Source of the DNA: Gymnothorax reevesii
Taxonomy: Eukaryota; Chordata; Actinopteri; Anguilliformes; Muraenidae
Length of the DNA stretch: 64,000 bases
Reading direction: 5' to 3'
NCBI GenBank assembly: GCA_029721435.1
Contig: CM056576.1
Location: forward strand, 72,247,876-72,311,875
The notes beneath the pieces were generated by a model. That model was not told the DNA's origin. It searched no databases and was given only the letters and a program-made list of their open reading frames with translations. Positions 22,027 through 32,602 of the stretch are shown one piece after another. Within the stretch, counting starts at the first letter, position 1. The number at the start of each line of letters is the position of its first letter. The position numbers and the translations under genes were made by a program.

Positions 22027-22514
22027 AAAAACAATATCAAGCCATGTTTGTGGAACACTGATGCCCCCGGCGGCAGATTAGAGTATTGCAGGTTAAAGGT
22101 TTTTTTTCCCGCTGCAGACAAACAGACAGACAGATGGACAGGTGCAAAACAATATTCCCCTGGAAGAATCTAAGTTTCCTAAAAGCAAAGTTATAAAAAT
22201 CAGTAAAATAATGAAAAGAGGTCACTTGTTAAAAGCCAAATTAAAAAGGTGGGTCTTGAGCTGCTTTTAAAAATCTCAACACACACTGCGGCCCTCAGGC
22301 TCTTCAGCAGGCTGTTCCACAAACGTGGGGCGTAATGCTGAAAAGCTGCCTCACCGTACATTTTTGTGTTAACTCTGGGAACGACTAAAGAGGCTGGTGC
22401 CGGAGGATCTCAGGGTCCGCGAGGGTTCATAACATAAAAGCAGATCTGAGAGGTAATAAGGTGCAAGACCAATAAGACATTAAAAGAACCTTAAAATCAA
22501 TCCTGAAACACACG

Positions 22515-22837
22515 AGAACCCAAAGCAATGATTTTAAAACCAGTGTAATGTGAGCCACATTTTTTGTCTTTGTCAGCACTTGTGCAGCTGAATTCTGATT
22601 CTGAAAACTTGGGCGACTGCAACTCTGACAGAAGTTTCTCTCTCTTAGCTTCAGGACCCATAATTAAGATTTCAGTTTTGTCCTGGTTGAGTTGCAAGAA
22701 GTTTTCTGCCATCCAAGATTTAATATCTAAAATACATTAAAAAGGGTCTCAAGAGGCTGCGTATCCTCAGGAGACATGACAATGTACAGCTGTGTATCAG
22801 CTGCATAGCTATGAAAATTGAAACCATGTCTCATGAT
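22515..22837 (-). pseudogene. L2-like LINE RT fragment
   Basis: On the minus strand, FNFHSYAADTQLYIVMSPED is followed in another frame by MAENFLQLNQDKTEILIMG. These are the catalytic box and the adjacent motif of L2/CR1 reverse transcriptases. The catalytic box reads YAAD where the family has YADD, so one of the two catalytic Asp residues is lost. A frameshift and stop near 22725 separate the two pieces. Upstream RT domains are absent. It is a dead 5'-truncated copy. Confidence 0.85.
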
Positions 22838-22839
22838 AA

Positions 22840-23394
22840 CTGTACATTTACTGTGCATTAGATGGGTGCATTTACGTTGTATAATAATTTTGTACATGCA
22901 TAAAGATATGAGGCTGTAAATATTTCTTATTAAAAGATATGTAGCCATCTCTATTACAAAGCAAATGTATCCATAATATTGATCAATACTCAATACGAGT
23001 TTTAGTGGGAATTAACTGATAAAGTGACAAAAGTGTACTATCCATGACATTTTGCCCTGTCCTATCCATAACTCACATTGACACCCCTGCCAAATTCATC
23101 TGTTAAGATATTTTTTTGAAAACTCCTGAATCCTATTCCTTTGACTTAAAGGTACATCACTCGATGGCTGAATTTGAAAAATGTCTCCTGAATGAAAAGA
23201 GGTTTCAGTTAAACCACTCTACAAAAAACCCATGCTGCAATCTGTCCTGTCCGAAACAGTATTTCTTCTATGTAATTAAGTACATTAATTACTGTAGATA
23301 ACATTCAGTTTTATATCACCTTCGGTACTTCCAGAGTACTTCAAATTCAGCCATTCAAACAATTCAGTGGACCAACACATTAGTAGCTGCATTC
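22840..23394. other. Unassigned intronic sequence
   Basis: AT-rich, with no recognised gene or repeat. Confidence 0.4.
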
Positions 23395-23564
23395 TCGCGC
23401 ATTCCGGGTGACTAAAGACCCTGGCGGTCTTCCATGCAGTCATAGAACCACGGTTATGCAAGTAACCAGCGTTCTACTTCACTCCAGACTGCCAGGGCGG
23501 TGCTGAAAGCACTAGTGGAAGACATGTACCAACCTAGTCACGAGGAACATTGGTGCCATCTGGG

Positions 23565-24296
23565 TACACCACAGCGGCATTGCTGGCAGAGGTGCAAAAT
23601 TCAGCCTGTAGTATCGAGCAAAGGTGCATGCTGAAGACTAAGTTCCAGCCGTGCAAATCTCAGAGCGGAACACCTCAGAGAGCCACCACAGACGTTGCCA
23701 CTGCTCGTGTTGAGAGACAACGAACAGCAGAGGGCACTGTACACCCTGTGGATTGGTAAGCCTGAGTAATCACCTCCGCTCCCCAATGAGAGAGTCGTTG
23801 TTTAGACAAGGGGCTGCCAAAACAGAGAAATAGCTGGTCTGTTCCACACAGTTGTGAGGTCCTGTCGACACAGAGACTGAGTGCTCTGACCAGGCAAAAC
23901 TCTGAACGAATACTGGCTTGGTCTGGTGGTACCGTCACCAGTGTAATTGGCTGGTTAACATACTGAGGGGCCAAGACTTCCGGGAGGAAGGCTGGATTAG
24001 GCTACAATGAAACACTCTCGAATATAGGACCCCAACAGAGGCAAATGGCACTCACTGACAAGGCATGTAACTCACTCACGCTGAGCTGTTGCAATGGCGA
24101 GAAGGTATGTTTTTAGAGACAACCACCTCAAGTTGGCATCCGACAGGGGTTCATAAAGAGGCAAGCAGAAGGAGTCAAGCACAATGTTCAGATCCCATGG
24201 CAAAGTCCGCGCACAACAAGGGGGATTAACACTATATGCCCCTTTTAAGAAGGCCACCACCAGCCGGTATGACCCACCTGCATCCACAGCCCTTTG
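23565..24296 (-). pseudogene. DIRS tyrosine recombinase, catalytic part
   Basis: The part resumes with AALVAQRAVDAGG, then VVAFLKGAYSVNPP, LPWDLNIVLDSFCLPLYEPL and LRWLSLKTYLLAIATAQRE. This region should hold the first catalytic Arg, which looks substituted or out of frame. Further on are PLSKQRLSHWGAEVITQAYQ, then RCLSTRAVATS, equivalent to the HxxR box but with Leu for His. The catalytic Tyr region is FARYYRLN near 23590. Several frameshifts and stops separate these blocks. Three or more codons around the insertion junction are missing relative to the family. It is clearly homologous and clearly inactive. Confidence 0.82.
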
Positions 24297-24313
24297 GGCT
24301 ACTAATGCTGCTT

Positions 24314-27300
24314 TTAATACATATTAGTAATGTTATAATGTTGGTTGCCCATACTCAACCTCTGAAAAGTTTCTAAACATAAGATAAAGGTTTCTTTCGA
24401 AATCCAAGAACGTGATTTCGTGAACGCGTTTTACTCTCTGAACAGCTCCTCCCGAGATCTTCACGACATCTGGGCAAAATCTGACGTCGGGTTGTGCCGT
24501 CCAATTAATACAGACCTAGCCAGAGCCAACCACGGCGCTGGACCTGCCCACACCGGAAACTATTCTAGCAGGCACTAACAACGGCAGATCATACTATGCC
24601 TTAGCAGAGTCTACACTTTAGGAAATACAAAAGAAGAACCGCAGATCATTTGAGGTGCAGTTTTGTCATCTCTCCCAAATCTGCTTGTCCGTTTACTTTT
24701 GGACGCAAAGAAAAACACCTATTCCAAAAGACGATGCCACCTGAAATCAGTGGGTAGCTTTTTTTTGTTTGCTGGCAGCAAACAGCCATGGCCAAAAGGA
24801 ACATTAGCCGTTTGTGCTTAGTATTTCAGCAAATAATGTAAGTGAAGCTAACGTGTTACGGGTGGCTACTGGCTAGCAGGACCACTAACGATAGTTGGCA
24901 CTAACAACTGGCCTCAAGCGCAGGCCTTCTAAAATAGGTGAAGATAAAGCCTGTATCTGTCACAACTGTCCGTGACTCACAGACACAGAAGCTGCAAGTT
25001 GCTTTTACTGCATAAGCCAACCTGACGTGATAGCCTGTTGATTGCGGCTGTAGCACTGCGGCTAACGTAGCCATGTTACTGCTACTAATGTTTGTGTCCT
25101 AAATATGCAAGAGTAATATCAGGGGAAATTCTACAGAAGGTGTGTGAATGTAAACCTCATTTGAAGCCAACTTTTTATACTTGTTTGTAATTTGGACGCT
25201 TGGTAGAGCTGTCCACAGTAACGTAACTTGCTGTCTGTAAAACCTGTATTGCAAGGGTTTGTCACAGTGGTTGTTATGACAGCTCGGTTACCAACTACTA
25301 CATGTTAGTACGCGCACTGTGCTAATCAAAAATTCTCCCGGTTCACTTATAGGCAATAATTCTGATCGGAATGCTTGTGTTACATCCGTAAGCATCAATG
25401 TGGCAGTTTCATCATAGCCTAGTCCAATTGTAGCCACCACAGTTGAAGCTAACCGGAGAGGTGCTGTATGTATCCACAAAGTTGGGCTGAAAAGCACAGT
25501 TAGACCATACACAAGTTTTGCAGAGTTTGGGAAACGTGTTTGGGTTTGTTTATGGCTGCTTGTGATCGCTTCACTTATCCATAACCAGGATCAGCCAATT
25601 ACTTCACAAATGTCTGGGCAAGCTCTCTGGTGCTACTGAGAAAGCAATGCGAAACGCAGACGCTATACGGTGTCTGGTTAAACAAATGATTTCTCTGCAC
25701 TATCGTGACATAATTTCAACCCCCTTTAGAATTTGTTGTGGCCAATACAAAGCCGAAAAGGAGATTAAATAGGAAATTCTTTCCTGTAGAAGTGATTGAT
25801 TCGCTAGCTCCACATAAGCAACTTGTCCGCGCTAACGGAAGATACGGATTTTACAGACCGCAAGATGTTCATAACATAACCGAGTTCTCTCTAGCTGTCG
25901 CGTACTATCCATAAAGCAGCTTTCTCATCGGACACGAAACAAATTTTTCACGCGACAGATTACATTCAAAGTCATGACCGCTTTTCAGCTGCTGCATGTT
26001 AGTTCCCGTGCTCTGCTAGTTGAAAATGCTCCTGGTTTACTTATATGCAGCAATTCTGATCGGTATGCTTGAGTTACTTTGGTAAGCATCAATGTGACAG
26101 CTTCATCATAACGTTGCCTAATTGTGATCACTATAGTTGAAGCTAACCGGAGAGATGCAGTTAGACCAGACGTAGGTTTTGAAAAGTTGGGTGCGTTTTT
26201 GGGTGCTTGTGAAACGATCACTTTACTTATCCATGACCGGGGTCTGCCTGATACTTCTCCAATATCTGGGTAAGCTCTCTGATGCTACCGGTGAAAGCAA
26301 TAGGGAAATGCACAGGCTATAACGTGTCCAGTATCACAACGATTTCTCTGAATTGCTGTCGATTGAATATTAAATCAGCGATTGAATGTTAAATTCTTTC
26401 CGGCAAAGGTGATGGATTCGCTAGCTCCACATGAACAACGGTCACGCAAATGGAACTTACGCTCTGTAAAACCGGTATTATGCTCATAACATAACCGGAG
26501 TTCTATCTCGCTCTCGCGCACAATCCATAACGCGCCCATTCACCGCGAGGAAACGCTGGTCATTCCGACGCAATGAGTAAACCATTTCAGAAGGGGTATT
26601 TCCTGAAAGGTCGTTTAGCCTGAGGCTTTCGCCCCGCCGTTTCGCAGAAGCTTATAATACCAGCAGATCCTTATAATACACACCAAAGCAGTCCATAAGC
26701 TGTTGGTCCACTTTTAGCTGCTCCTCACGGTCTACGTTTCCCTCTAAACTTAGACCCTCCAGATTTCTACGGTCTCCGGTCTACACGTGGGTATGTCGAC
26801 CCATTCTACGAATACGTCTGCATGTAGTGGATTCTAGCTTTCCCTGCATCCTAGCTACAAAGGAGAAAAACCGCTGTACTCACCACTGTAGCCGTAGCAA
26901 ACTGTAGTCGATAGCAAATTTGAGCTTGAGCTGCCAGATTTTCGCACTGCGTCCTCCACTTTCGCCTCTGCGTTTATTAGAACAAGTTCATTTCATTAGA
27001 TCTATATTCAAGTATGAGGTTATATTGCGGAATTTGCCCGCCGCTTCCATATCAGATGGCAGACGTGTCTCACGTTTCACTCTGGGGAGCCGGACCCGGA
27101 AAACTGCGTTCTGCAGCCTCGTCCCGCCCAACTCCACCCTCCACAGAGCTGGCCAGTCAGAAGAAAGTGGGTACACAGGTGGAAGAGCCACCCCAATGAG
27201 GTGTTTCAGGCAGAGACTACAATGGACCACTAAAAGGGTTTTTTGAGGATGGCAGTATGAGCTAAATAAGGACCCTGATTTGGACTTTGAATGATCAGGA

Positions 27301-27359
27301 GTATTCTTGGAGAGTCCAAAATATAACCTTGGAAATATAGCAAAATAGGTCCCTTTTAA
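24314..27359. mobile_element. TTAA-flanked element A, inside the DIRS recombinase
   Basis: TTAA occurs at both junctions (24314-24317 and 27356-27359). The right terminus, read inward, is GGGACCTATTTTGC, a type seen in TTAA-targeting DNA transposon families; the left terminus lacks that motif and seems trimmed. About 2.2 kb of its left part is repeated in inverse at about 31020-33440. Within it, 25290-25930 and 25985-26550 are diverged tandem copies of each other. The short ORFs read in it have no family features. Confidence 0.72.
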
Positions 27360-27588
27360 GCATTGAGGCAGACCTGCCAAGCTCAAGGAAATGTTGTAAG
27401 AAATCCAAATTCTTTGGGACCGAATAGCGTAAGGGGTCAATACCGCGCTCTGTGCACCACGCACGAAAGACCTTCCATTTACCCATGTGCAACTGGCGGG
27501 TGGACTCTGTACATGCATTCATTACGATGTTTCTGGCCCCGTCTGAACATTCCAGGAGCAGCCCTGGGAACCCATGGGCCACACCCAC
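27360..27588 (-). pseudogene. DIRS tyrosine recombinase, N-terminal part
   Basis: NACTESTRQLHMGKWKVFRAW, then CTERGIDPLRYSVPKNLDFL and LELGRSASMLK, form the SAM-like DNA-binding domain of DIRS-type tyrosine recombinases. These integrate circular cDNA without making a target duplication. The frame leaves the family at MLK, exactly where the TTAA-flanked insertion begins (27359). It resumes at 24296. Confidence 0.85.
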
Positions 27589-28932
27589 CGCTTCGGTCGG
27601 GGTGGGGATGTTGAATCCTGCCCTGCAACTGCGTCAGCGAGTCCGGCCTGTTGGGTAGCCAGCAAGGCAGTCCCACTACTGGTGAGAGCAGGAGCTGAAA
27701 CCATGATCTCAAGGGCCAATGAGAGGCGATCAGTAGCACTCAGTAGCCGTGCTTGTGAACACGACAACATCCTCCCCAACAACACCTAAGGGAGAAAGGC
27801 ATAGAGCCCTGGTCCTCAAATCTCACCCTACGAGGTCCAAGGACTGCTGGTTTTCCACCCTCCTTTTACCTGGGAGTCAGGTGTTAACACAGTCTGTCCA
27901 ATCAGAGGCACTAGCTGTTCATTTACTTGCCTGGGATAACAGAAAACCTGGGCTGGATTTGGATTCGAGGTCCAGATTTGAGGACCCCTGGCATAGAGGA
28001 TCAGATCGGGCCAACTGTGGGACGGCGCATCCTGACCCACTGCCCCTGACCACCTGGTGCAAATTGTCTGACTGCTTGCAAATCGGTTGATGTCTGCTTT
28101 CCCGTATGCCCTCCATATCTGATCCACCGTGTTGGGGTGTAGTCTCCATTCCCCTTGAGACACTTTCCCATGTGACAAAGCATCTGCCACACCATTGAGG
28201 CGACCAGGAAGGTGTGCCGCCTGTTTGGAGACGAGACCGTCCTGAGCCCACATCAACAGTTAAGCCACTTGGAGTGCAGCTGACGACCTTGTGCCACCCT
28301 GGTGGTTGATATAGTAAACCATCACGGTGTTGTCGGTACGCACTAACACGTTTGCCTCTCAGCCCCTCCTGAAAATGACGCAAGTACAGAAGCACTGCTA
28401 TCAATTCCTGCTGTTGATGCGTGCAGTGTGAAGTGGAGCTGGCCAAGTGTCACTCACGCCCTGGCGCTGCCATACCCCTCCCCAACCAAGGAGGGGTTGG
28501 CAAGGCCGAGTGGGACTCCCTGGGTGAGAAACTGATTGCGCCCATGGTCTCAGAGTACGCACACAGCAGTGTGCACGTCTCATCCGCACGTCTGTCTCGC
28601 ACTGAGCAGAGCCGCAGGTGGATCGGCCATTTCAGAAGTGGCTGTCACTACTGTGAGTTTTCCAAACAGCCGGAGGAGGGAAACATGTTGCTGGGTGTCT
28701 CCAGCACAAAGGCGTCTCACCCCTGACGCGACTGCTCGTATTCTGTCTGGAATGCCAGCATTGTGTTTGAATCCAGAGTCACGACTATTAAATGTATTGA
28801 CCGTTCTAGATCCAGCTTGCAATTCCTCTGGTTCACTCTGAACCCCAGAGCTGTGATGTGTCGAAGTAGCCAGTGGCCGTGTTCCCTGGCCTGTTCAGGA
28901 GACTGTGCACAAACAAGCCAGTCATCTAGTCG
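27480..28932 (-). pseudogene. DIRS-like RT remnant, RNase H and tail
   Basis: The minus strand starts inside the RT at LDDWLVCAQSPEQA with HITALGFRVNQRNCKLDL after it, i.e. palm to thumb only. Several stops follow. RNase H is represented by ELIAVLLYLRHFQEGLRGK (Glu motif) and HLPGRLNGVADALS (final Asp motif), then QGEWRLHPNTVDQIW and DINRFAS, typical of DIRS and related elements. The tail (PRPDSLTQLQGRIQHPHPDR-like sequence near 27600-27660) leads into the recombinase. Multiple frame changes exist, and a 184-bp MITE (27807-27990) is inserted. Substrates would have been element RNA and the RNA-DNA hybrid. Confidence 0.8.
27807..27990. mobile_element. 184-bp hAT-type MITE with perfect 8-bp target duplication
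   Basis: Ends CCCTGGTCCTCAAATCT and CCAGATTTGAGGACCCCTG are inverted. GCATAGAG flanks both sides (27799-27806 and 27991-27998). It is inserted in the DIRS RNase H tail. Confidence 0.9.
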
Positions 28933-30083
28933 TCAAGGACTGTGCTTGTTCGGGGTTCCTGATGACTGTGTGTCACAGCCCCGAGTGTATTGAGGCTGGG
29001 GGGGCGTCGATTGCGGGTTGGGCCCACTTCTTGGATGGAAGGGAAGCTTGCGTGTGGAGCAGCACCTCCATATCTAGCTGATGAGGCCTGGGGGTTGTGA
29101 TTAGGTGGGTCACCATTGAGGGCGGTGGAGGGGCCTTTGAAACGCCCCAGGTGCTGTGTCTCTGAAACGTGAAGCAACGGAGTAAAAGGTGGCCTAAAGG
29201 TAGGCACCACCCCAACATGGCGGGAACATGATTCTGTCACGGACACACGTCGGTTGAGTGACTCTTGTGCCGCAGGCTTGAACACCTGTCCGAGTGCCAG
29301 CAGGAGATGTCTCAAGTTATTCCTGGATGATTCGGGAAGGGGAGACTGAGCGAGCCACACCTGCCGTTGGGCTTGAATCAGCATACCCAAGGCAGTGCCA
29401 CACTGACTAGCAATAATGCCCATATCTTGGAATGCCAGCTTGGATAACTCAGCCACTAACGCGTCAGCTGACTTGGAGGCAACTGAAGACTGCAGCATCA
29501 CAAGTGTTTGTGCCAGTGAGCTAGTGACATGGCTAAGAAGGGCAGTGGAATTATACACACAGGAGAATAGCTCATCTGTGCAGCGGCATTCAATGTTAGG
29601 GCAATACACCTGCTCGCGTTGTGCCTCGTCTGGGGGCACAACGAGTGAGGCAACACTTGCCTCAATAGCCGGCATGTTACTCAGGCTACCCTTCTCTGGG
29701 TCTTGCATCACCGCAAGCACGCAAGACATTCGATCTGAGCACGTAGATCTCGAGGCCGCCTCCAATGCTGATGCCACCAGTGAAGTTAAGTCGTGACACT
29801 GCGGAATGACCAAAGTGGAGCGCCGAGCACGGCAAAGAAACATGTTCTCAGAGCTAACGGGTTGCACCGGTGTGTCTAGCTGTAGACAGGCAAGCACAGC
29901 CTTCAATGCGGTCTCCACGGAACCCACCATTGAGGTGGACTCCTCAGCCTGTCCAGAGTGAGTGTCCCTGTCAGAGTCTGGGGGCCCCATGTCTGAAGCA
30001 ACACTGCTCTGGCCCTCTACTGAGGTGGAGATTTCATTGAACAAGGTGTCAGAGGCAGACATTACATCGTCCAGCTCCCCCAT
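28926..30083 (-). pseudogene. DIRS-like gag ORF, running into a deletion at the RT
   Basis: A 385-codon open frame. The N-terminal half is acidic and Ser-rich with no recognised domain. The C-terminal half (MGIIASQCGTALGMLIQAQRQ, then VWLAQSPLPESSRNNL) matches the pattern of fish DIRS-type Gag-like ORF1 proteins, which precede an overlapping RT-RH ORF. It ends at a TAG within a few codons of the RT catalytic LDDWL motif read in another frame (complement of about 28915-28930), so the sequence between gag and the RT active site has been lost. In-frame codons extend upstream to about 30170, so the true start may be further upstream. The frame is intact but probably not functional. Confidence 0.7.
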
Positions 30084-30239
30084 AGATATCTTTGAACCTG
30101 AGAGACCAGGCCTCGGCCGTTGTGCAGAGGGGGATGCCGTTTGTCCATTGCCGAACTTACCACGAGTCCTCGTGTGGAATTCCGAGTTCTGTGGATTCCC
30201 GCTGAAGCTCTTCAGCTCACGAGCTGCACAGTAGGTATG

Positions 30240-31015
30240 TATCCATATCTAGTGTAGAATCTACGATTCCATGAGGAGTGGCCTTTTATTGTGGGCAGTA
30301 TAAGGTACACCTGTGCGCTAATCATGGTGTCTGATGAGCATCTTGATGTGGCACACCTGTGAGGTGGGATGGATTGTCTCAGCAAAGCAAAAGTGCTCAC
30401 TATCACACATTTAGACAGATTTGTGAACAATGTTTGAGAGAAATGGTAATATTGTGTATCTGGAATGAATTTTAGATCTTTGAGTCCATCTCATGACAAA
30501 TGGGAGCAAAAAAAAAAGTGTTGCGTTTTTTTTTGTTGAGTGTATTTACCCAAACTGAATGCCATGTGTAATGGTGTAATTGGTACTGAGCACTGTGACA
30601 GGCTAGTTAAATGCCACTCTCATAACGGAGTTAAAATTACTTAGCTAGTGTGCTTGCGGTACCTTTCCACAAGCATGATGTAACATCAGTTTGTTTACTA
30701 GTGAGTTGACGTGAGTCAGCTGCTCAGTTGACAGTGGATGAAAACTGTAACTTGGCATTTGTTCCTTATTTTTCTCCATCACCTGACTGTGGTACTTTTC
30801 CCATAGCCCGGCTCATGACATGAAAGATTGATTGATAGTTCAAATGCGAAAGTGATAGCTTGACTGCAGTATAGAATGATAGCATTAATTTTCTGGCGCT
30901 TACGAAAATTACATTGGGTTTCGATTAAAGCAATTCTCAACTTTCTGGCATATGGCACAGCACTTAGTAAAAATTTTAACATGAACAACTCCGCCTCCCT
31001 CAAAAGTCCCACCCT
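30240..31015. other. Unassigned sequence between the DIRS element and element B
   Basis: No supported gene or family. It could be an unrecognised part of element B or older intron. Confidence 0.35.
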
Positions 31016-31099
31016 CTTCCCCCTGCCTGGCCTCTGAGGTTAGCCTCCTCCTCATTCCGTCGGAATGACCACTGTTTGCTCGCAGAAAATGGGCATGAT

Positions 31100-31233
31100 A
31101 AGCAGCTTTCACACCGGACACGAAACAAATTTTTCGCGTGACTGATTACATTCAAAGTCAATGCATTGTCTTTGCATTTGAATGTAATCTCTTGCGAGAA
31201 AAATTAGTTTCGCGTTCGGTGTGAAAGCTGCTT
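31100..31233. mobile_element. 134-bp palindromic MITE
   Basis: AAGCAGCTTTCACACCGGAC at the left is complementary to the right end, TTCGGTGTGAAAGCTGCTT. The arms pair over most of the length (GAATGTAATC and GATTACATTC near the centre). Partial relatives follow at 31290-31410 and occur at about 25920-25980. Confidence 0.82.
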
Positions 31234-32456
31234 AACGCGCCCATAACGCATGTATTTGCATCTTTGCATTGATTTTGAATGTAGCTATCTGTTGCACAAA
31301 TTTTTCGCGTCCGGTGTGAAAGCTACTTGACATGCCTATAACTCGTATATTCGAGTCTTTGCATTGAATGCAATCTGTCCCGCAAAAAATTCGTGAAAGC
31401 AGCTTTATGGATAGTACGCGAAAGCTAGAGAGAGCTTGGTTATGTTATGAACATAATTCAGGTTTTGCAGACTGTAAGTTCTGTTAGCGTGGACAAGTTG
31501 TTGATGTGGAGCTAGCGAAACGATCACTTCTACAGGAAAGAATTTCCTATTTAATCACTACCTTTTTCGACATTTTATTGCCAAGAACAATTTTTAAAGG
31601 GGGATGAAATTATGTAACGGTAGTACAGAGAAATCCTTTGTTACACCAGACACATTAGAGCTTATGCGTTTCGCGATTGCTTTCACGGTAGAATCAGAGA
31701 GCAAGCCAAGATATTTGTGATAGGGATCCGGCTGATCCCGGTCATGGATAAGTGAAGCGATCACAAGCAGCCACTTCAACTGTAGTGGCTACAATCGGGC
31801 AACATTATGATGAAACTGCCACATTGATGCTTACTGAAGTAACAAGCATACCGATCAGAATTATTGCAGATAAGTTAACCAGGACCATTTTAAATTAGCA
31901 CAGCGGCACGCAAATTAACATGCAGTAGCGGGTAACAGACTGGTCGTAAACACAGACAGAAACCCTCGCAATGCAGGTTTTACAGACAGCAAGTTCTGTT
32001 ACCGTGGACAGTTGTACCAAGAATCCAAATTACAAACAAGTATTAAAACTTAGCTTCAAATGAGGCTTATGTTCACACATCATCTGTAGAATTTTCCTGA
32101 AATTACTCTTGCATATTTAGGACACAAACATTAGCAACAGTAACTTGGCTACGTTAGCTGTTGTACTACAGCCACAATCAACAGGCCATCACGTCAGGTT
32201 GGCTTATGCAGTAAAAGCAACTTACAGCTTCTGTGTCTGCGAGTCACGGACAGTCATGACCCATACAGGCTTTACCTTCAGATATTTTACAAAGCCTGCG
32301 TTTGAGGCCAGTTGTGAGTGCTAACTACCGCTAGCGGTCCTGCTAGCTTCACTTACATTATTTGAAGAGTTTGTTTCCAAAACACAATATATCCATTTTA
32401 CTCAATTTGAGAAAATCAGCTTTTTCTATGTTTGCGCCTATTGCATTTTATAGACT

Positions 32457-32602
32457 AGAGTGTTCAGGTGAACACGTGTCGCCTGCGAAGCTTATGTGAA
32501 AGTGTGACTACCAACTGAAAGTGTGACTACCAGACAGACAGACAGACAGACAGACGCCGAACAAAGTGATCCCTATGTGCCGCTATGCTTCGCAGGCGAC
32601 AC
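32457..32602. mobile_element. Hairpin element, copy 2 (GTGTCGCCTGCGAAG ends)
   Basis: Same ends and flanking phrase as 21893-22026. Arms are at 32476-32490 and 32588-32602. The inner GTGTGACTACCA phrase is duplicated here. Confidence 0.88.

Larger units (their letters stand above)
21290..22837 (-). mobile_element. L2-like LINE fragment
   Basis: On the minus strand an RT fragment is followed by a long 3' UTR and a (TTGA)n tail. The tail is the (ATCA)n tract at 21293-21318 on the plus strand. The 3' UTR portion at 22250-22560 is typical of fish L2-type LINEs. The 5' part of the element is missing. A 116-bp hairpin element is nested in it. Confidence 0.8.
23395..30200 (-). mobile_element. DIRS-like tyrosine-recombinase retrotransposon, interrupted and deleted
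   Basis: On the minus strand the parts run gag-like ORF (30083-28926), RT remnant (about 28932-28780), RNase H and its C-terminal tail (about 28446-27480), and tyrosine recombinase N-part (27588-27360) and C-part (24296-23565). A ~3-kb TTAA-flanked insertion (24314-27359) splits the recombinase and a 184-bp hAT MITE sits in the RNase H tail. Most of the RT is deleted. At the left end, GACCCTGGCGGTCTTCCA (near 23410) has an inverted partner near 23490, possibly terminal repeat material. Confidence 0.85.

Noticed and set aside
26920..27518. Overlapping ORFs on both strands near 27 kb
   Set aside because: They lie in the TTAA element and run across its junction with the DIRS recombinase. Only the minus-strand recombinase part after 27360 is supported.
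29416..29796. 126-codon plus-strand ORF
   Set aside because: Antisense shadow of the DIRS gag-like frame.
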